In this document: positions 1 to 11,067 of the stretch, piece after piece | Position numbering within the stretch: position 1 is the stretch's first letter | How the letters are laid out: the number at the start of each line of letters is the position of its first letter | From: Voacanga thouarsii | Taxonomy: Eukaryota > Streptophyta > Magnoliopsida > Gentianales > Apocynaceae | Assembly: GCA_026120185.1 (NCBI GenBank) | Contig: JANUWF010001783.1 | Coordinates: 1,519,001-1,583,000, forward strand | Direction: 5' to 3' | Length of the DNA: 64,000 nucleotides | The notes under the pieces: generated by a model | What the model was told of the DNA's origin: nothing | Databases searched by the model: none | The model's input: the letters and a program-made list of their open reading frames with translations, nothing else | Position numbers and translations under genes: made by a program

Positions 1-202
1 ATTTGGGTCGGTTAAACAATGATGAAAAGTAATTAGTGTGCAGTTGTTCTTTTGAGGATCGATACTCGTTAATTCCTTATACTATGCTTGCAATGAGTAT
101 ACTTGCTCATATGTGTGTTTTGGGATTAATATTTTAATTAAAACTTGATTAAGGAATGGATTTAAATTTGATGATTTTTATACACCCAAAATTTACGCAT
201 CT
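1..202 (+). repeat. 3' end of an Athila-like LTR, cut by the window edge
   Basis: This stretch aligns by eye with the end of the LTR at 38145-39678: both have GTCGGTTAAACAATGA, GAGGATCGATACTC, TTGCTCATATGTGT and a terminal TTTTTATAC..ACGCATC. It lies in the plus orientation. No tRNA-Asp primer site follows, unlike at 39685, so it is a 3' LTR or a solo LTR. The exact last base is uncertain because the usual ACGCATCA reads ACGCATCTA here. Confidence 0.8.
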
Positions 203-433
203 ATGATCATACCTCGAAAGATCAAAGGTTGAAGCTTATATGACGTAGTAGAAGATTGGTTGGACAAGAGTCGGAATCTTTAAGAAGAATAGTAGAGGTT
301 CAACAATCTGCAGTTCACACATAGCTTAAGCTCTCCATAGTAAAATAAAAGAGAGAAGATAAAATTTTTAAAGCCTTCTGCTCTTTATTTTCTCTTATTT
401 ATCACCATGATCCTTTCATTAATGTATCCAAGA
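203..433. other. Unassigned stretch
   Basis: About 230 bp between the Athila-like LTR end and the first recognisable chromovirus pol sequence. I see no ORF of note and no match to the other elements here. It may be the remains of the sequence into which the Athila-like element inserted. Confidence 0.4.
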
Positions 434-538
434 CGCCACTTGGGAAACTGAGGAATGGATGAGGCAGAAGTACCCGAAGCTACTTTAGAGGGATGATACC
501 CAGAATTCCGAGATAAAATTTCTTAAAGAAGGGGAGGA
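434..538 (+). pseudogene. Extreme 3' end of chromovirus pol (chromodomain tail) plus PPT
   Basis: The stretch GACGCCACTTGGGAAACTGA encodes the TWETEEW-type ending of a plant chromovirus chromodomain and matches 10964-11040 of element A. It is followed by AAGAAGGGGAGGA, the polypurine tract that sits directly before a 3' LTR. So the LTR beginning at 539 has the end of an internal region on its left as well as a primer site and gag on its right. Only about 100 bp of this left internal region survives; what lies before it does not match pol. Confidence 0.75.
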
Positions 539-3500
539 TGTAATACCCCATCTTACCCTACCCTTGGTACTTGAGGAATATGGGCTTAGTATGACATCTT
601 GCATGTGCTTTTGGATTTTGAAACATTTATTTATGTGATTGATGGTTTAGTGTATTTGTTTGTGTATAGCTGGAGTTGTGTTTATTTATGAGCAACTTAG
701 AAAGGTTATAGCAATTTCTTGGTTTGGCTTAATGAATTATTATAGGAGTTAGAATTTGTATTGGCATATAAGATGTTGGGTTGAGGGCGAAGGAAATTTG
801 TCTATGTCTTATAGACCCAAGAGTTATTGTAGTCTAGTTGTTTAAGTTTAGGCATTATCTCTTGATGACTTGAGTTTGAATCCTAACTTTTACAAATTTT
901 GTTTCTTTCTTTTTCCTTACCTTATACTCCCTAATTGCCTTGGTTGAGATTCTCATGATCAGCCGCCACACTGGATATTTTATCTCTTAAAAACTAGTTG
1001 TGTATTTATCTTGAAAGTTATTAGATAAAACCAGAAATTTTCTTTGATGACCTTATCTTCTAAATCAAATTAATTTCCATTACCCGTTAGCTATTAATTA
1101 ACCATTGCACAATCAGATTTTTGTTTTCAAAATTCATTCTTAGAATCTTATTTAATTTAGGATTTTCAGCTGGCAGAGAAATAGGATTTTGAGCAGCCAT
1201 TTCAGAGATAAATTCTCCAAATACCTTATATTTTAAATGTTATGGGCATTTAGTTAAGAAAATTCTGATTTTCTTTCTTTATCTGCTACAAATTGTAAAC
1301 TATATTCTATGAAAATCTCTTCATTATTATTTGAAGAAAACTCCACCTACTCCAAGAATTTCCTGCCGCCATGAAGATTTTTCCTACTTGGTATTTTTGA
1401 ATTCTAGGATATTAGAATGAAAATACAGATTTTATCTCTTCTAAATTATTTAATTATCTTACTAGAATTTATTTTATCTTTATGATTTTATTTTTCTGGA
1501 AAAATTCCCAGCTTTGTCCGCCACCTTGGAGTTGTTTAAACTCAACTAAAACTCTTGAGAGTAGTTTAAGCAGCAATTTTGATCACTTAATAATCAGAAT
1601 TTCTGTTGTATGAATATCTTCTAATATATAATCTAATTTCCTATTCTCGAATTTTAGATTTGCTAAATAAAACATTCTACTTTTATCTTTTAAAATTCCA
1701 TTTTTTTTCTTTGATGTTTTTCTCTAGTTTTAACCGAAATTCCAGCAAAATACTAAGGCATTAATCGGCTACCTTAGGAACTGTTTTGACTCTACTCTAA
1801 TATATAAAGAAAGGCTGGTAAGCTTAACATACATTCTGCATATTTTATTCCATGCAAATCAGAAATTTTCTCCAAGTAGAACTCTTCTATTCCCTAGAGA
1901 ATTCCGGCCACCCAAGCTGTTTTCCTCTCCATATCCAGCCGACAACAAGGTACCTTCACAAGCTGAAAATATTTTTCTTTTTCCACCATAGTTGACCGAA
2001 ACAAGCCAGCTGAAGATAAACTTTCTATCTTCTCAAAACTCTAAATTCCTATCTTCCTTTATTGGATAAAATATTAGCTATCTATAATACTACATCTAAG
2101 GCACTGAATTTCAGTTATTTCAGCTACACTATATCACAAAACAAAACCAAATTCCAACAAGTTTCAGTCACACCACACAAATACACAGGGGACAGCTTTA
2201 ACTCCCTTCTTTAGCGAACTTTTGGCTTCACTAAACCTCACACAACAGAAAAACATACCCACTACTGATTTCGGCCAGCACATATACAAGTACAAAAATT
2301 TCAGCAAAACAAAAACACACCCTCTCAAACACAAAAAACCAAAACATCAAGCAAACAGACACAGACAGACACGGAACAAAGAAGCAAACGCATAGCTCTT
2401 CTTTTCCTCCAAACCTAAAGCACCTAGAAGTCTACTTGAGAAGAAGCTGAAATGCACTCACATCAACACTATTCGGCCCTCTTCTCTTCCAAAACAATTG
2501 AAGCTCTCTTATTATCAAATCTTCCTAAGGTAAATCGATCCTCTTATTCCTAGTCCTTCGCTTCCTTCTATTTTATTTTCCTTTGGACAGAAACCAAAGT
2601 AGGCTGATTTCTTCTCTTTTCTCTAGCAATCATACGAAAAGCCTAGAAGATCTAAGCAAGTCCTTCTCTTCTCTCAATGAATTCAACATGATTATCAAGG
2701 GAGTCACCTTTTGGATCTCCATAGACGCTAACTATTAAGAGCTAAATTATATTGCCTAAACAAAAATTTTAGCTGGCTGATTTAGTTACTGCCATATTCG
2801 ATCTATTTGGAAGACTGTTGCAAGTGATTGATAAGTTGTGACCTTTTGGATTAAATAAGCATGCTTTGCTAATAGTATTATCATAGAAGATGCGGATTAT
2901 ATTGTTGAATGATCTTGATGGTCTTTTGTTATGAATATGAGATGAAAGAGACATGATAGATGATGCCTAGGTTAATTTATATAAAGATGGTTATATGCAT
3001 ATTTGGGATAGTTAAAGAACTATAGTTATTATTTGATGAGTTTTTATGCGTGGCTGACGCGGTGAATATATGGTTACTTGATAGAGACTTAGATTTGGCT
3101 AATTTAAGTGATTTTGACTAGAATATGACTCTAAGACTTAAGTATAAGTTAGTGGTCTGGTGAAGTTGGACTTGTACACTTTGATGTATGTTGGGTGAGG
3201 TTTTATCGCAAGACTAATAACCTTGTACGTTGAGTGTATTACTCTAGTTAATTAAGATAGGTTTATACAATAGAGTTTCTATACTTCATTATGTGAAGAA
3301 ATCACCCATTTGTAATTGTCTGAGATAATCTAAATAATTTAGGGCACTGGGAAACATGACTAAGTATGTACACTTTTGGATAGTTCACTATAATAAGTGG
3401 ATATATACTGGAAGTCATGAATTATCGGACTAGCTACCAAAGGATAATAGATGTCATTGAGAAACGTATTAGTGTATTTTTCCTATCTCAATGATGGGTG

Positions 3501-5730
3501 TTACGTAAAGAGGTATTTTCGTCATTTCACCTGTAAGTTGAACACACTACGATTGCAATATTATTCTCGGGGTCAATACTTTCATATGGTGATAAATAGA
3601 ATATTTAAAATGATAAAATATCACTATTTGTTAGCATGGGTATTTAGGTCATTTTAGTAGCCAAGAATAATATGCCGTTTGGTCTCCAAAGTAGCTCAAA
3701 TAACCTTAGTAAATTTATTTTACTATATAGACTTATTAGGTAAATTTATTAATGGAAGAATTATTCTAAGAGTCCAGTTAATTATTTATATATGCTAAAA
3801 TAATTAATTGGGCCAATTTAAGTATTTGGTTAATTAATTAATTAATTATTTTGGATAATTTTATCCTAGGTCCAAATGGAATAATTAATTAATAAAAGAG
3901 CTAATTTAATTAATTAGTTTATTAATTAATTATCTTGAGTAATTTTATATTGCCTAAGTGGATTAATTAATTAATAAGAGAGTTAATTAATTAGTCTTGG
4001 GCTAATTAAGAAAAGACCTAGTCCACCAGGGCTTGGGTGTGACGGCTACAAGATTTTAGTTATCTAGGATAGCTGCCACATGACTAAATAAAAAAGAAAT
4101 AAGGAAATAAAAAGAAAATAGGAAGTGGTCGGCTATTGGTTTTGAAAAAAGAAAATGAAGTTGTTGATTAAATTGGCATCATGTGTGCTTATTGTGGTTG
4201 TTGACCAAAACTTCACAAAAGCAACAGCTTTCGGTTTTTCCTTATACGGAAAAATAAGCTACCGTTTTTCTTGTCGTTTTTCTTTCATTTTTCCTTTAAC
4301 GTTTAGCTCTTCTATTTTTCTTCCATTCTTCCTCACCCTAATTCTACTTTTACCAGTAGAGGTCCATAGAGGTTTGTGAATACTCTGGAAGGTCAAGAAC
4401 TAGCAAACGTGGTAAGTGTTTGATGCGAAGAAGCCAATGACTAGCTAGTTTATTTGCGGAACAAGTAGACGTTCTCGTTGAGGAAGCACCATCAAACTTG
4501 AATTCAACACTTGTATTTGAAGTTAAGTACCATAAAAGAAAGTGTTCATAGACTTTAGCTTGGGCAAAATCTTTAAATTGCAATTTTTTATGTGTATTTA
4601 TTTTCCTGTGGTCCTTCAATATCTGAAGTAGAAGATCAAAGCAGTTGATATTACTCTTATGATTGAACTACTTCAAGTAAGTCATTGCACAAACTATTAT
4701 GCACTAAAGCTCTAAATTCCAAGTCAATTGTGAAATGGTGGTTATATCAATGATGTGATTATTTACGATGTAAGCTTGATCATTTTCATTAATGGTGTTT
4801 ATATAAACAAGGGTTTAATGAAATATTACCTCTTACTTATAAAATGATTTTATAGAAAATTATTCAAAAACCACGCTTGTATGACCAAAATGTTTGAAAG
4901 TGGTTATATTGAGATTGGATCTTGAATGATTTATTTAAACATTAAGTACTCAATAAGGATAGGCCACTAGGATTGACCTTTAAAAGGTAGGGTAAGCCTC
5001 TCAGTAGAAGGCTACCTCTGAGAGATGAGCTTTATTTGGAAAAAGTAATGGTTCTAGTAGGTCAGGCCGGTCCGAACTAGTACTTTAGTCCTAGTGAGAT
5101 GTTATTTTGGGGTAGATATATGGTAAATTAGGGTAGGAGAAGGAGGAGTATCTTACTCAATGGGCCATACACCCACTATACTATAGTATGGGGTTTCACA
5201 GTGTTTATCATGATGCATGGTTTCATGACAAGGTTATGATACAAGGTTTCATAACCCGCTAATTTAGAGTTGTTTCATGTATAATATACACTATTGTGAT
5301 TTTTACACCAATGTGATAAACATCACTTACTATTTATTATGAAAAAAAGTTTGACACGCAATTAATTTTTGATAAATAGTTTCAAAGTGCATACATGAAA
5401 TCTATTTGAATCAATCAAGAGCACAAACACGACTTACTGAGATATGTTTTTCACTCTTTTTTTGATGTCATGTTTCAAGATCTGCTAGTTTTGTTAAGGT
5501 TGGGCATTGTTAGGAGTTTGCTACGTTCAATTTCTAGATTCTATTTTTGTTTTGGAAACTATTAGTTTTTATTTGTTTAGAGGGACTTGTCATAAATGTT
5601 TTCTCATGTAATAAGATTTTTATTTTTTACTACTTTAGTTTTATTGTTTACCTAGTTATAAAGACCATTGGTCCTTTGGATGGGGCGACACTAGTGCCCT
5701 TTTTGGGTACATAGATAGCAGGGTGTTACA
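539..5730 (+). repeat. Left LTR of chromovirus A (about 5.2 kb)
   Basis: It starts TGTAATACCCC and ends GGGTGTTACA, an imperfect inverted pair typical of this LTR type. It matches 11068-14470 plus 21097-21390 over most of its length. About 1.5 kb (roughly 3121-4622) is absent from the right LTR. It contains a tRNA-like module near 824-886, an AT-rich TTAATTAA-rich part (3780-4010) and a block at 4943-5180 conserved with chromovirus B. ORFs inside it are chance reading frames. Confidence 0.88.
824..886 (+). promoter_or_regulatory. tRNA-like module in LTR A (left)
   Basis: TTATTGTAGTCTAGTTGTTTAAG resembles the 5' half and A box of plant tRNA-Asp/Glu, and GACTTGAGTTTGAATCC resembles a B box. 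Spacing between the two is tRNA-like. The copy is too degenerate to be a working tRNA gene. Equivalent modules occur at 11358, 46886, 56546 and, in reverse, at 37474. Confidence 0.5.
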
Positions 5731-5732
5731 AG

Positions 5733-5744
5733 TGATATCATAGC
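5733..5744 (+). other. Primer binding site, tRNA-iMet type (chromovirus A)
   Basis: TGATATCATAGC lies 2 bp after the LTR end. The consensus complementary to the 3' end of initiator tRNA-Met is TGGTATCAGAGC, so two positions are changed. The same site in chromovirus B (50897) is better preserved. Confidence 0.8.
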
Positions 5745-5828
5745 CTCGGTTTAGGCTAATAACTCGATTATTTAGTATTATATTTTAAGTATATAATCTA
5801 ATATTGACTTGTGTACTCTGTTTATAGG

Positions 5829-6502
5829 ATGATTAGAAGATACGCTTCAGTGACATGAGATTGGCCTCCAGGTTGTGGACCTACCACAATAGACGTACCC
5901 TCTTCTGATTCAGAGTTCGGACCTAGATTAGACTAATTTAAGCTAGGGAGTAGCAATGATGAGATAAAAGTCGAGCTACCTGACCTTCCCTTACATTGGA
6001 TTGTTGAGAGCGAGATGTGATAGATATCCCTAAGCCAGAGGTACCAAAGCTAAATGGTGACGATAGCAGCATGCAAGACATAGCAACTCATATTTCAGTG
6101 ATTATCACCAATAGTAACTAAGAGGGAGATGAGATAGCCAACATTGATGGTGAGGGTAATGATGAGATGGATGTTGATAACAATAGGGCTGGGGAGGAGG
6201 AGCCATTTGAGGCACTTAGGACCCCACCGATAGGTAAGTTTTACGTTGCCCCATATTAGTGATATTTCTAATGAGGAGAGACCTAAGCCAAATAGTGGAC
6301 ATACACTAGGGGTGAGAGAACTCCAAGAGGCAGCTTTTAGGGCAGTAAGAAGGGAAAAGGGAAAGCTATTGAGAATTCTAGAAGACTAGATGTCAAGGGT
6401 AAGGTTCTTGATTTTTTGGATAGAATGAAAATAGACTTCTCTAGGAACACTAGGGGTTTGCTAGTAGAGCCTGCCTCTGATAGCTCTGATGACGAATGGT
6501 AG
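5829..6502 (+). pseudogene. Pre-gag acidic ORF of chromovirus A, broken
   Basis: An ATG lies 84 bp after the primer site. The reading begins MIRRYASVT followed by a stop, and the region ends in a readable acidic tail (KVLDFLDRMKIDFSR, then SDSSDDEW and a stop at 6500). Its length is not a multiple of three, so it has shifted frame. Chromovirus B has a counterpart at 50994-51437, with the same distance to the primer site, a similar start (MVRMLRTARKG) and a matching RIDFTKK near the end. I do not recognise a domain, and the function is unknown. Being kept in two diverged elements suggests it once encoded a protein. Confidence 0.5.
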
Positions 6503-6825
6503 CACAAAGAGATGATTTATGAAGAATTATAATACACTAGGAGTTTATTTATTTATTTTTTCTATGATTATTTTGAAACTAAATTTTCTAATTGGAAGTA
6601 TTTGATTTGTTGAAATAATGATATTGTGTGTGATATCTATTTCTTTTCATAAAAAATTATCCAACAAAAATTTGAAGAGATTATTTATTTTTCTTCTAGA
6701 TAGGAGTTATTTTATGCATTTGTAATTATTTAATGGTTTAAATATTGTTACTGTTTATACATTCATTTACATAAGCATGCATCTTTTATTTATTCATCAT
6801 TTGAGATGGAAAGTTATGATTGAAG
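6503..6825. other. Spacer between the pre-gag ORF and gag in chromovirus A
   Basis: About 320 bp of AT-rich sequence with no coding signal. Chromovirus B has a spacer of similar size and composition at 51438-51710. Confidence 0.5.
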
Positions 6826-7960
6826 ATGGCACTAAGGCAGAAAACCAAGTTTGCAACAGAACCACCCGAGAGAGTACATCGTCAATTCTAGAATTGGGAC
6901 CTGTGCAACACTCTATGCCGAATGTAGAGGAAGGTTATGAACAGGAGCACGAAGAGGAACCCAAGAGACCTACGAAAGTGACCATTGGGCAGACTTTCCA
7001 CAAGATGATAGAGAGCCTTCCTTTTTATCAGAGAAGGTTGAGAAAAAGACACCCAAGGGTGAAGATGTAGACTTGGAATGATATCTGAAGTTCCAGCCAT
7101 CAACTTTCCACGAAGAGAGGGAACATGATAAGAAAATTGAGCAATTGATTAAGCATATGGAGGATATATTTTCCTCTCTACAATATACTGAGAACAGGAT
7201 GGTTAAGTTTGTAGTCTTTAGGCTGAGAGGACAGGCTCGACCATGGTGGAAACGCATCCAAAAGAAGTGGAAGAGGATCGATTGGGAATGGACTAGGAGT
7301 AACTTCATTGAAGCTTTCAGGGTAGAATAAATCCCATTGTAGATAATGGTAAAGAGAGAGGATGAATTTCAAGGTTTGAAATATGATGGTTGTTTTACTC
7401 AGCTATCCAAGTACTATAAATACTTGGTTGACACTGAGCAGAAACGTACGAGATAATTTATTAAAGGATTGAGGTAGGATCTGAGGAAAGTTTTGGTACC
7501 CTTTCCACCAACAATCTATGTAGTCGCAGTGGATGCTGCAACCAGAACAAAAAATGAGGTCAAGCATAAGACGGCTTATAAACTATAACAACAAGTAAGA
7601 CCCGTAGCAAGATAACAATTACGTAAACAACTAGCTGGGCAATAACGAGGAAAAATAGGAAAGCAAGATTGGATTGCACCAGCAGGCCCAACATCGAACT
7701 TGCCAACATACCGATACTATAGGAAACGTGGTCATGTAGAGAAAGATTGCTGAACAAAAGGAGTAGCCAAGAAGTGCTACAATTGCGAAGACTCGAACCA
7801 TCTTTGGAACAATTGTTCTAAACCACTGAGGATTAGACAAAGAGCCCTGGCACCACCATGTAGCATTAATAGAGGGACTACCACTGGAACTACAGGATAA
7901 AGTGGACAAAAGCTACAAGTGAAGGTTAAGGTTTATGCATTAAACTAGGAAGAAGGCAGA
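6826..7960 (+). pseudogene. gag: gag of chromovirus A (capsid and nucleocapsid), broken
   Basis: Gag packages the element's RNA into cytoplasmic particles. The likely original start is the ATG at 6826 (MALRQKTKFATEPPER), after which the frame shifts. TIGQTFHKMIE at about 6980 matches TIGQAFSKMIE in chromovirus B. The capsid core MVKFVVFRLRGQARPWWKR is readable near 7200-7260, which is the plant gypsy Gag signature. A zinc knuckle near 7775-7817 is intact: CYNCEDSNHLWNNC fits CX2CX4HX4C. A knuckle-like YRYYRKRGHVEKDC just upstream has lost its first two Cys. Several stops and at least one frameshift break the frame. Confidence 0.8.
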
Positions 7961-7969
7961 GTTGATGTG

Positions 7970-8275
7970 GTGGTAGTAGAAGGTATGCTTTCTATTTGAG
8001 ATTATGCTATTAATATACTTATAGACCATGGATCCATGCATTCGTATATAAATGAAAGTTGTGCACGTTATTTCGATTGGGATGGGGATTAATTACCCAA
8101 TACCCTATTGGTGAGTACCCCTTTAGGAAAGATGGTACAAGTGGGGAAACTGATGCATGAATGTGATGTTCAGGTAGGATTCAAGACAGTACAGTTTGTT
8201 AGACTAGGATGTGATGTAATAGAATTTAATTAGAAAATGTGTAAAGGAGTTAGAAATTTTTTATAGTTGGGGGAT
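7970..8275 (+). pseudogene. Aspartic protease region of chromovirus A pol, internally deleted
   Basis: The active-site region reads LIDHGSMHSYINESC where B has LIDPGSTYSYLNKNC, so the catalytic Asp is kept but the following residues differ. The next part (VSTPLGKMVQ) aligns with B, then about 45 codons are missing, including the LILGIDWL strand of the protease fold. The sequence resumes at QFVRLGCDVIEFN. This copy cannot fold as a normal protease. Confidence 0.75.
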
Positions 8276-8399
8276 GAAGGCTTGGAAGATTTTGAAGAAG
8301 GGATGTATAAGATTCTTAGCCTACTTGATAAATAAACCTAAGGACTAGTATACCTTGGAGAATACCGTGGTAGTGAAAGAATTTCAAGATATTTTCCTA

Positions 8400-9480
8400 C
8401 TGAGCTCACTTTTTTTCAACCCTCTCGAGAGGTCGAGTTCACTCTCAACTTGATTTGGGGAACTTAGCCAGTATCGAGAACATACTACTAGATAGCCTCT
8501 ATTGAGCTTAAAGAGTTAAAGGAATAGTTGGAGGAACTGGTGAATCAAAGCTATATTAGACTGATACATCGCCATGGGAAGAACCTGTATTATTCATGAA
8601 AAAAAAAAAGGATGGGACACTGAGATTTTGCATTAATTATAGAGGATTAAACACTTTAATGATCAAGAACAAGTATCTATTACCTCTAATAAATAAATTG
8701 TTTGATCAATTACAAAGTTGCAGTTGCTATTCTAAGTTGGATTTATGACAAGGATATTATTAGGTACGGATTAAGAAGGAGGATATACCTAAAATAGTGT
8801 TTAACATAAGATATGGCCACTGTGAATTCGTGGTGATGCCAATTAGTGTGACCAATACACCTACTATGTTCATGGATTTAATGCACAGGGTTTTCCAACT
8901 ATATCTGGACAAGTTCATTGTAGTATTCAACGATAATATCCTTGTCTATTCTAAAAGTTCAGAGGAGTATGCTAAGCACTTGAGATTAGTTTTGGAAAAG
9001 CTAAGGGAGTATAAACTCTTTGCTAAATTTAGCAAATGCGAGTTTTGGCTAGACTCAGTATCATTCCTTGGTCATGTGGTATCCAAGGACGATTTTGAGA
9101 TAGACCTTACGAAGGTAGAAGCAGTATCGAATTGGAAGCAACCAGAGAATATCACTAAGATTTGAAACTTCCTCAGTTTAGCATAGTATTACCATCAGTT
9201 TATCAAGAACTTCTCTACTTTAGTCTCTTTGATGACCTGACTTTTGAGAAAGGACGTGCCATTTGTTTAGAACGAGAAATATGAGAAGAGTTTTCAAGAA
9301 GTTAAGAGAAGACTATTAATGACTCTTGTGTTGAGTCTGCCAGAAGAGGATAAGCCCTATACGTTGTATATTAATGTGTCAAATGAGAGGTTAGGAGCAG
9401 TTTTGATGTAGGAGAGAAAGGCTAATGTTGTGTACAAGTATCATATTAACTACCATCTGGGAAAGGCTAATGTAGTAACT
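8400..9480 (+). pseudogene. Reverse transcriptase of chromovirus A with most of RNase H deleted
   Basis: RT copies the element's RNA into DNA. Recognisable pieces are [16 protein letters not shown] (near 8610), the palm region (8797-9165) and LRKDVPFV (near 9250). The catalytic motif reads F-N-D-N at 8926-8937 instead of the family's F-[IV]-D-D, so the second Asp is lost. After LGAVLM the sequence jumps to YHINYHLGKANVV, skipping about 80-90 residues of RNase H that chromovirus B keeps at 54420-54640. Many stops interrupt the frame. Confidence 0.85.
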
Positions 9481-10800
9481 AACTCACTGAGCAAAAGGTG
9501 AAGGTGGCTAGTATGTGAATGTAAGAAGTTTAGGTAGTATAAGAGATATTACAACGAAAAACAAAAATTCAAAGGGAGAAAGTCAGTATAAGCAATTTCA
9601 GATTGGTGCCCAAATTGAAGTAGAAAATTAGTAAAGCGTAGAAAGACAATGCTGAGTTCCCAACTTTTAAGGATAAGAAGGTCAAACGAGAAGGAAAGGA
9701 CTTTCAGACAGATAAAGAAGGAGGACTATATTTTCATAACCAAATATGCATAGCACAAGACCAGGAGTTAAAGAAAAGAATATTGGAGGAGGCACACCAT
9801 AGTAAATATGCTATTCACCTGAGAGAGATATAAATGTATGAAGAATTTAAGAAGGTGTATTAGTGGTCTGGGATGAAAAAAGATGTGGTGAAGTTTGTGA
9901 TGACTTGTTTAATTTGTCAAAAAGTTAAGGCGGAGCACAAGAAATCTACAGGACTGTTACAACCATTACTTATTCCCGAATGGAAATAGGAGGAGGTAAC
10001 TATAGACTTTGCACAGGACTACCAATGGCTAAATCCCAGAAAGAAACTATTTGGGTAGTCTAGATCAATTGACCAAGTCTACATATTTTATACTGGTGAA
10101 TATAAGGGGCTGAATGGAGAAATTGACTCAAATCTACATACGAGAGATTATGAGACTACATGAAGTACCATCAAAGAATGTGTCTGATTGAGGTCCCAGG
10201 TTTACTTTGAGATTTTGGAATAAATTTCAAGAATTTATGGGCTCAACTTTGAAGTTTAGCACTACAACATATTTTTAGACTGACGGGTATTTTGAGAAGA
10301 TTATTCAGATGCTGGAGGACATGTTGAGAGCGTGTATTTTAGATTTAAGGAATTAGTGGATTGATTGCATACCCTATGCAGAGCTGGGCTATAACAACAG
10401 CTACCGGTCTTCTATTGGTATGGCTCTATATGAGGCTCTCTATAAGAGGAAGTGTCAAGTACCATTATTTTGGAGTTTGATGGAAGATAGTCAGGATAGC
10501 AAATCTAGTAAGATAAATATCTAAGATATGACAGATAAGGCTAGAGTAATAAAAAAAACATTGAAAGCAACTCAGAGTCGAAAGAAGAGCTATGCAGATA
10601 ATAGAACGAGGGAATTAGAGTTCTAAGTAGGAAATCAAACGTTCTTGAACAGGATTCCTCTCAAGCATCTGAAAGGAGGGAAATTGAGTCCAACATATTT
10701 GGGACTATTTCCAATTATTGAGAGAATTGGATCTTTGGCTTATCTCTTGGACTAACCGGAATACATGATTGTTCTATGTGTCACAATTAAAGAAGTATCA
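9481..10800 (+). pseudogene. Integrase of chromovirus A, broken
   Basis: Integrase inserts the DNA copy into the host chromosome. The N-terminal zinc-binding part is readable near 9790-9930: HHSKYAIH, then CLICQKVK, so the His/His and Cys/Cys pairs are kept here although the frame has stops. The core is recognisable from EEVTIDF (near 9995) through TDGYFEKIIQMLEDML (near 10280), whose Glu is at the expected catalytic place. The C-terminal GPY-type region (about 10680-10740) is damaged. Frameshifts occur between these pieces. Confidence 0.8.
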
Positions 10801-10859
10801 TCTTAATCCGAAATATATACTTAATGAAGAATCGTTGATTCCCCAACCTGATCCAAGTT

Positions 10860-11040
10860 AGGTCGAGAAGTCAAGAGAGATTTTGGACAGAAGTATTAAG
10901 ATGCTATTGAATAAGAAGATTCCTATGACAATGGTTTTGTGGAATCATTATGGTACTCCAGACACTACTTGGGAAACTAAGGAATGGATGAGCGGGAAGC
11001 ACTTGGAGTTCTTTTAGGGGTATGACACCATGAATTTCGG
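10860..11040 (+). pseudogene. Chromodomain end of chromovirus A pol
   Basis: IPMTMVLWNHYGTPDTTWETKEW near 10920-10990 matches the C-terminal chromodomain of plant chromoviruses, which is thought to direct integration to particular chromatin. It ends about 50 bp before the right LTR. The reading has a few substitutions and stops. Confidence 0.8.
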
Positions 11041-11054
11041 GACGAAATTCCTTT

Positions 11055-11067
11055 AAGGAGGGTAGGA
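11055..11067 (+). other. Polypurine tract of chromovirus A
   Basis: AAGGAGGGTAGGA directly precedes the right LTR and would prime plus-strand synthesis. The copy before 539 (AAGGGGAGGA) and that in chromovirus B (AAGGAGGGGAGGA, 56286) match. Confidence 0.8.

Noticed and set aside
824..886. A functional tRNA gene
   Set aside because: The acceptor and T stems do not pair properly and the B box is degenerate. I report it only as a tRNA-like module.
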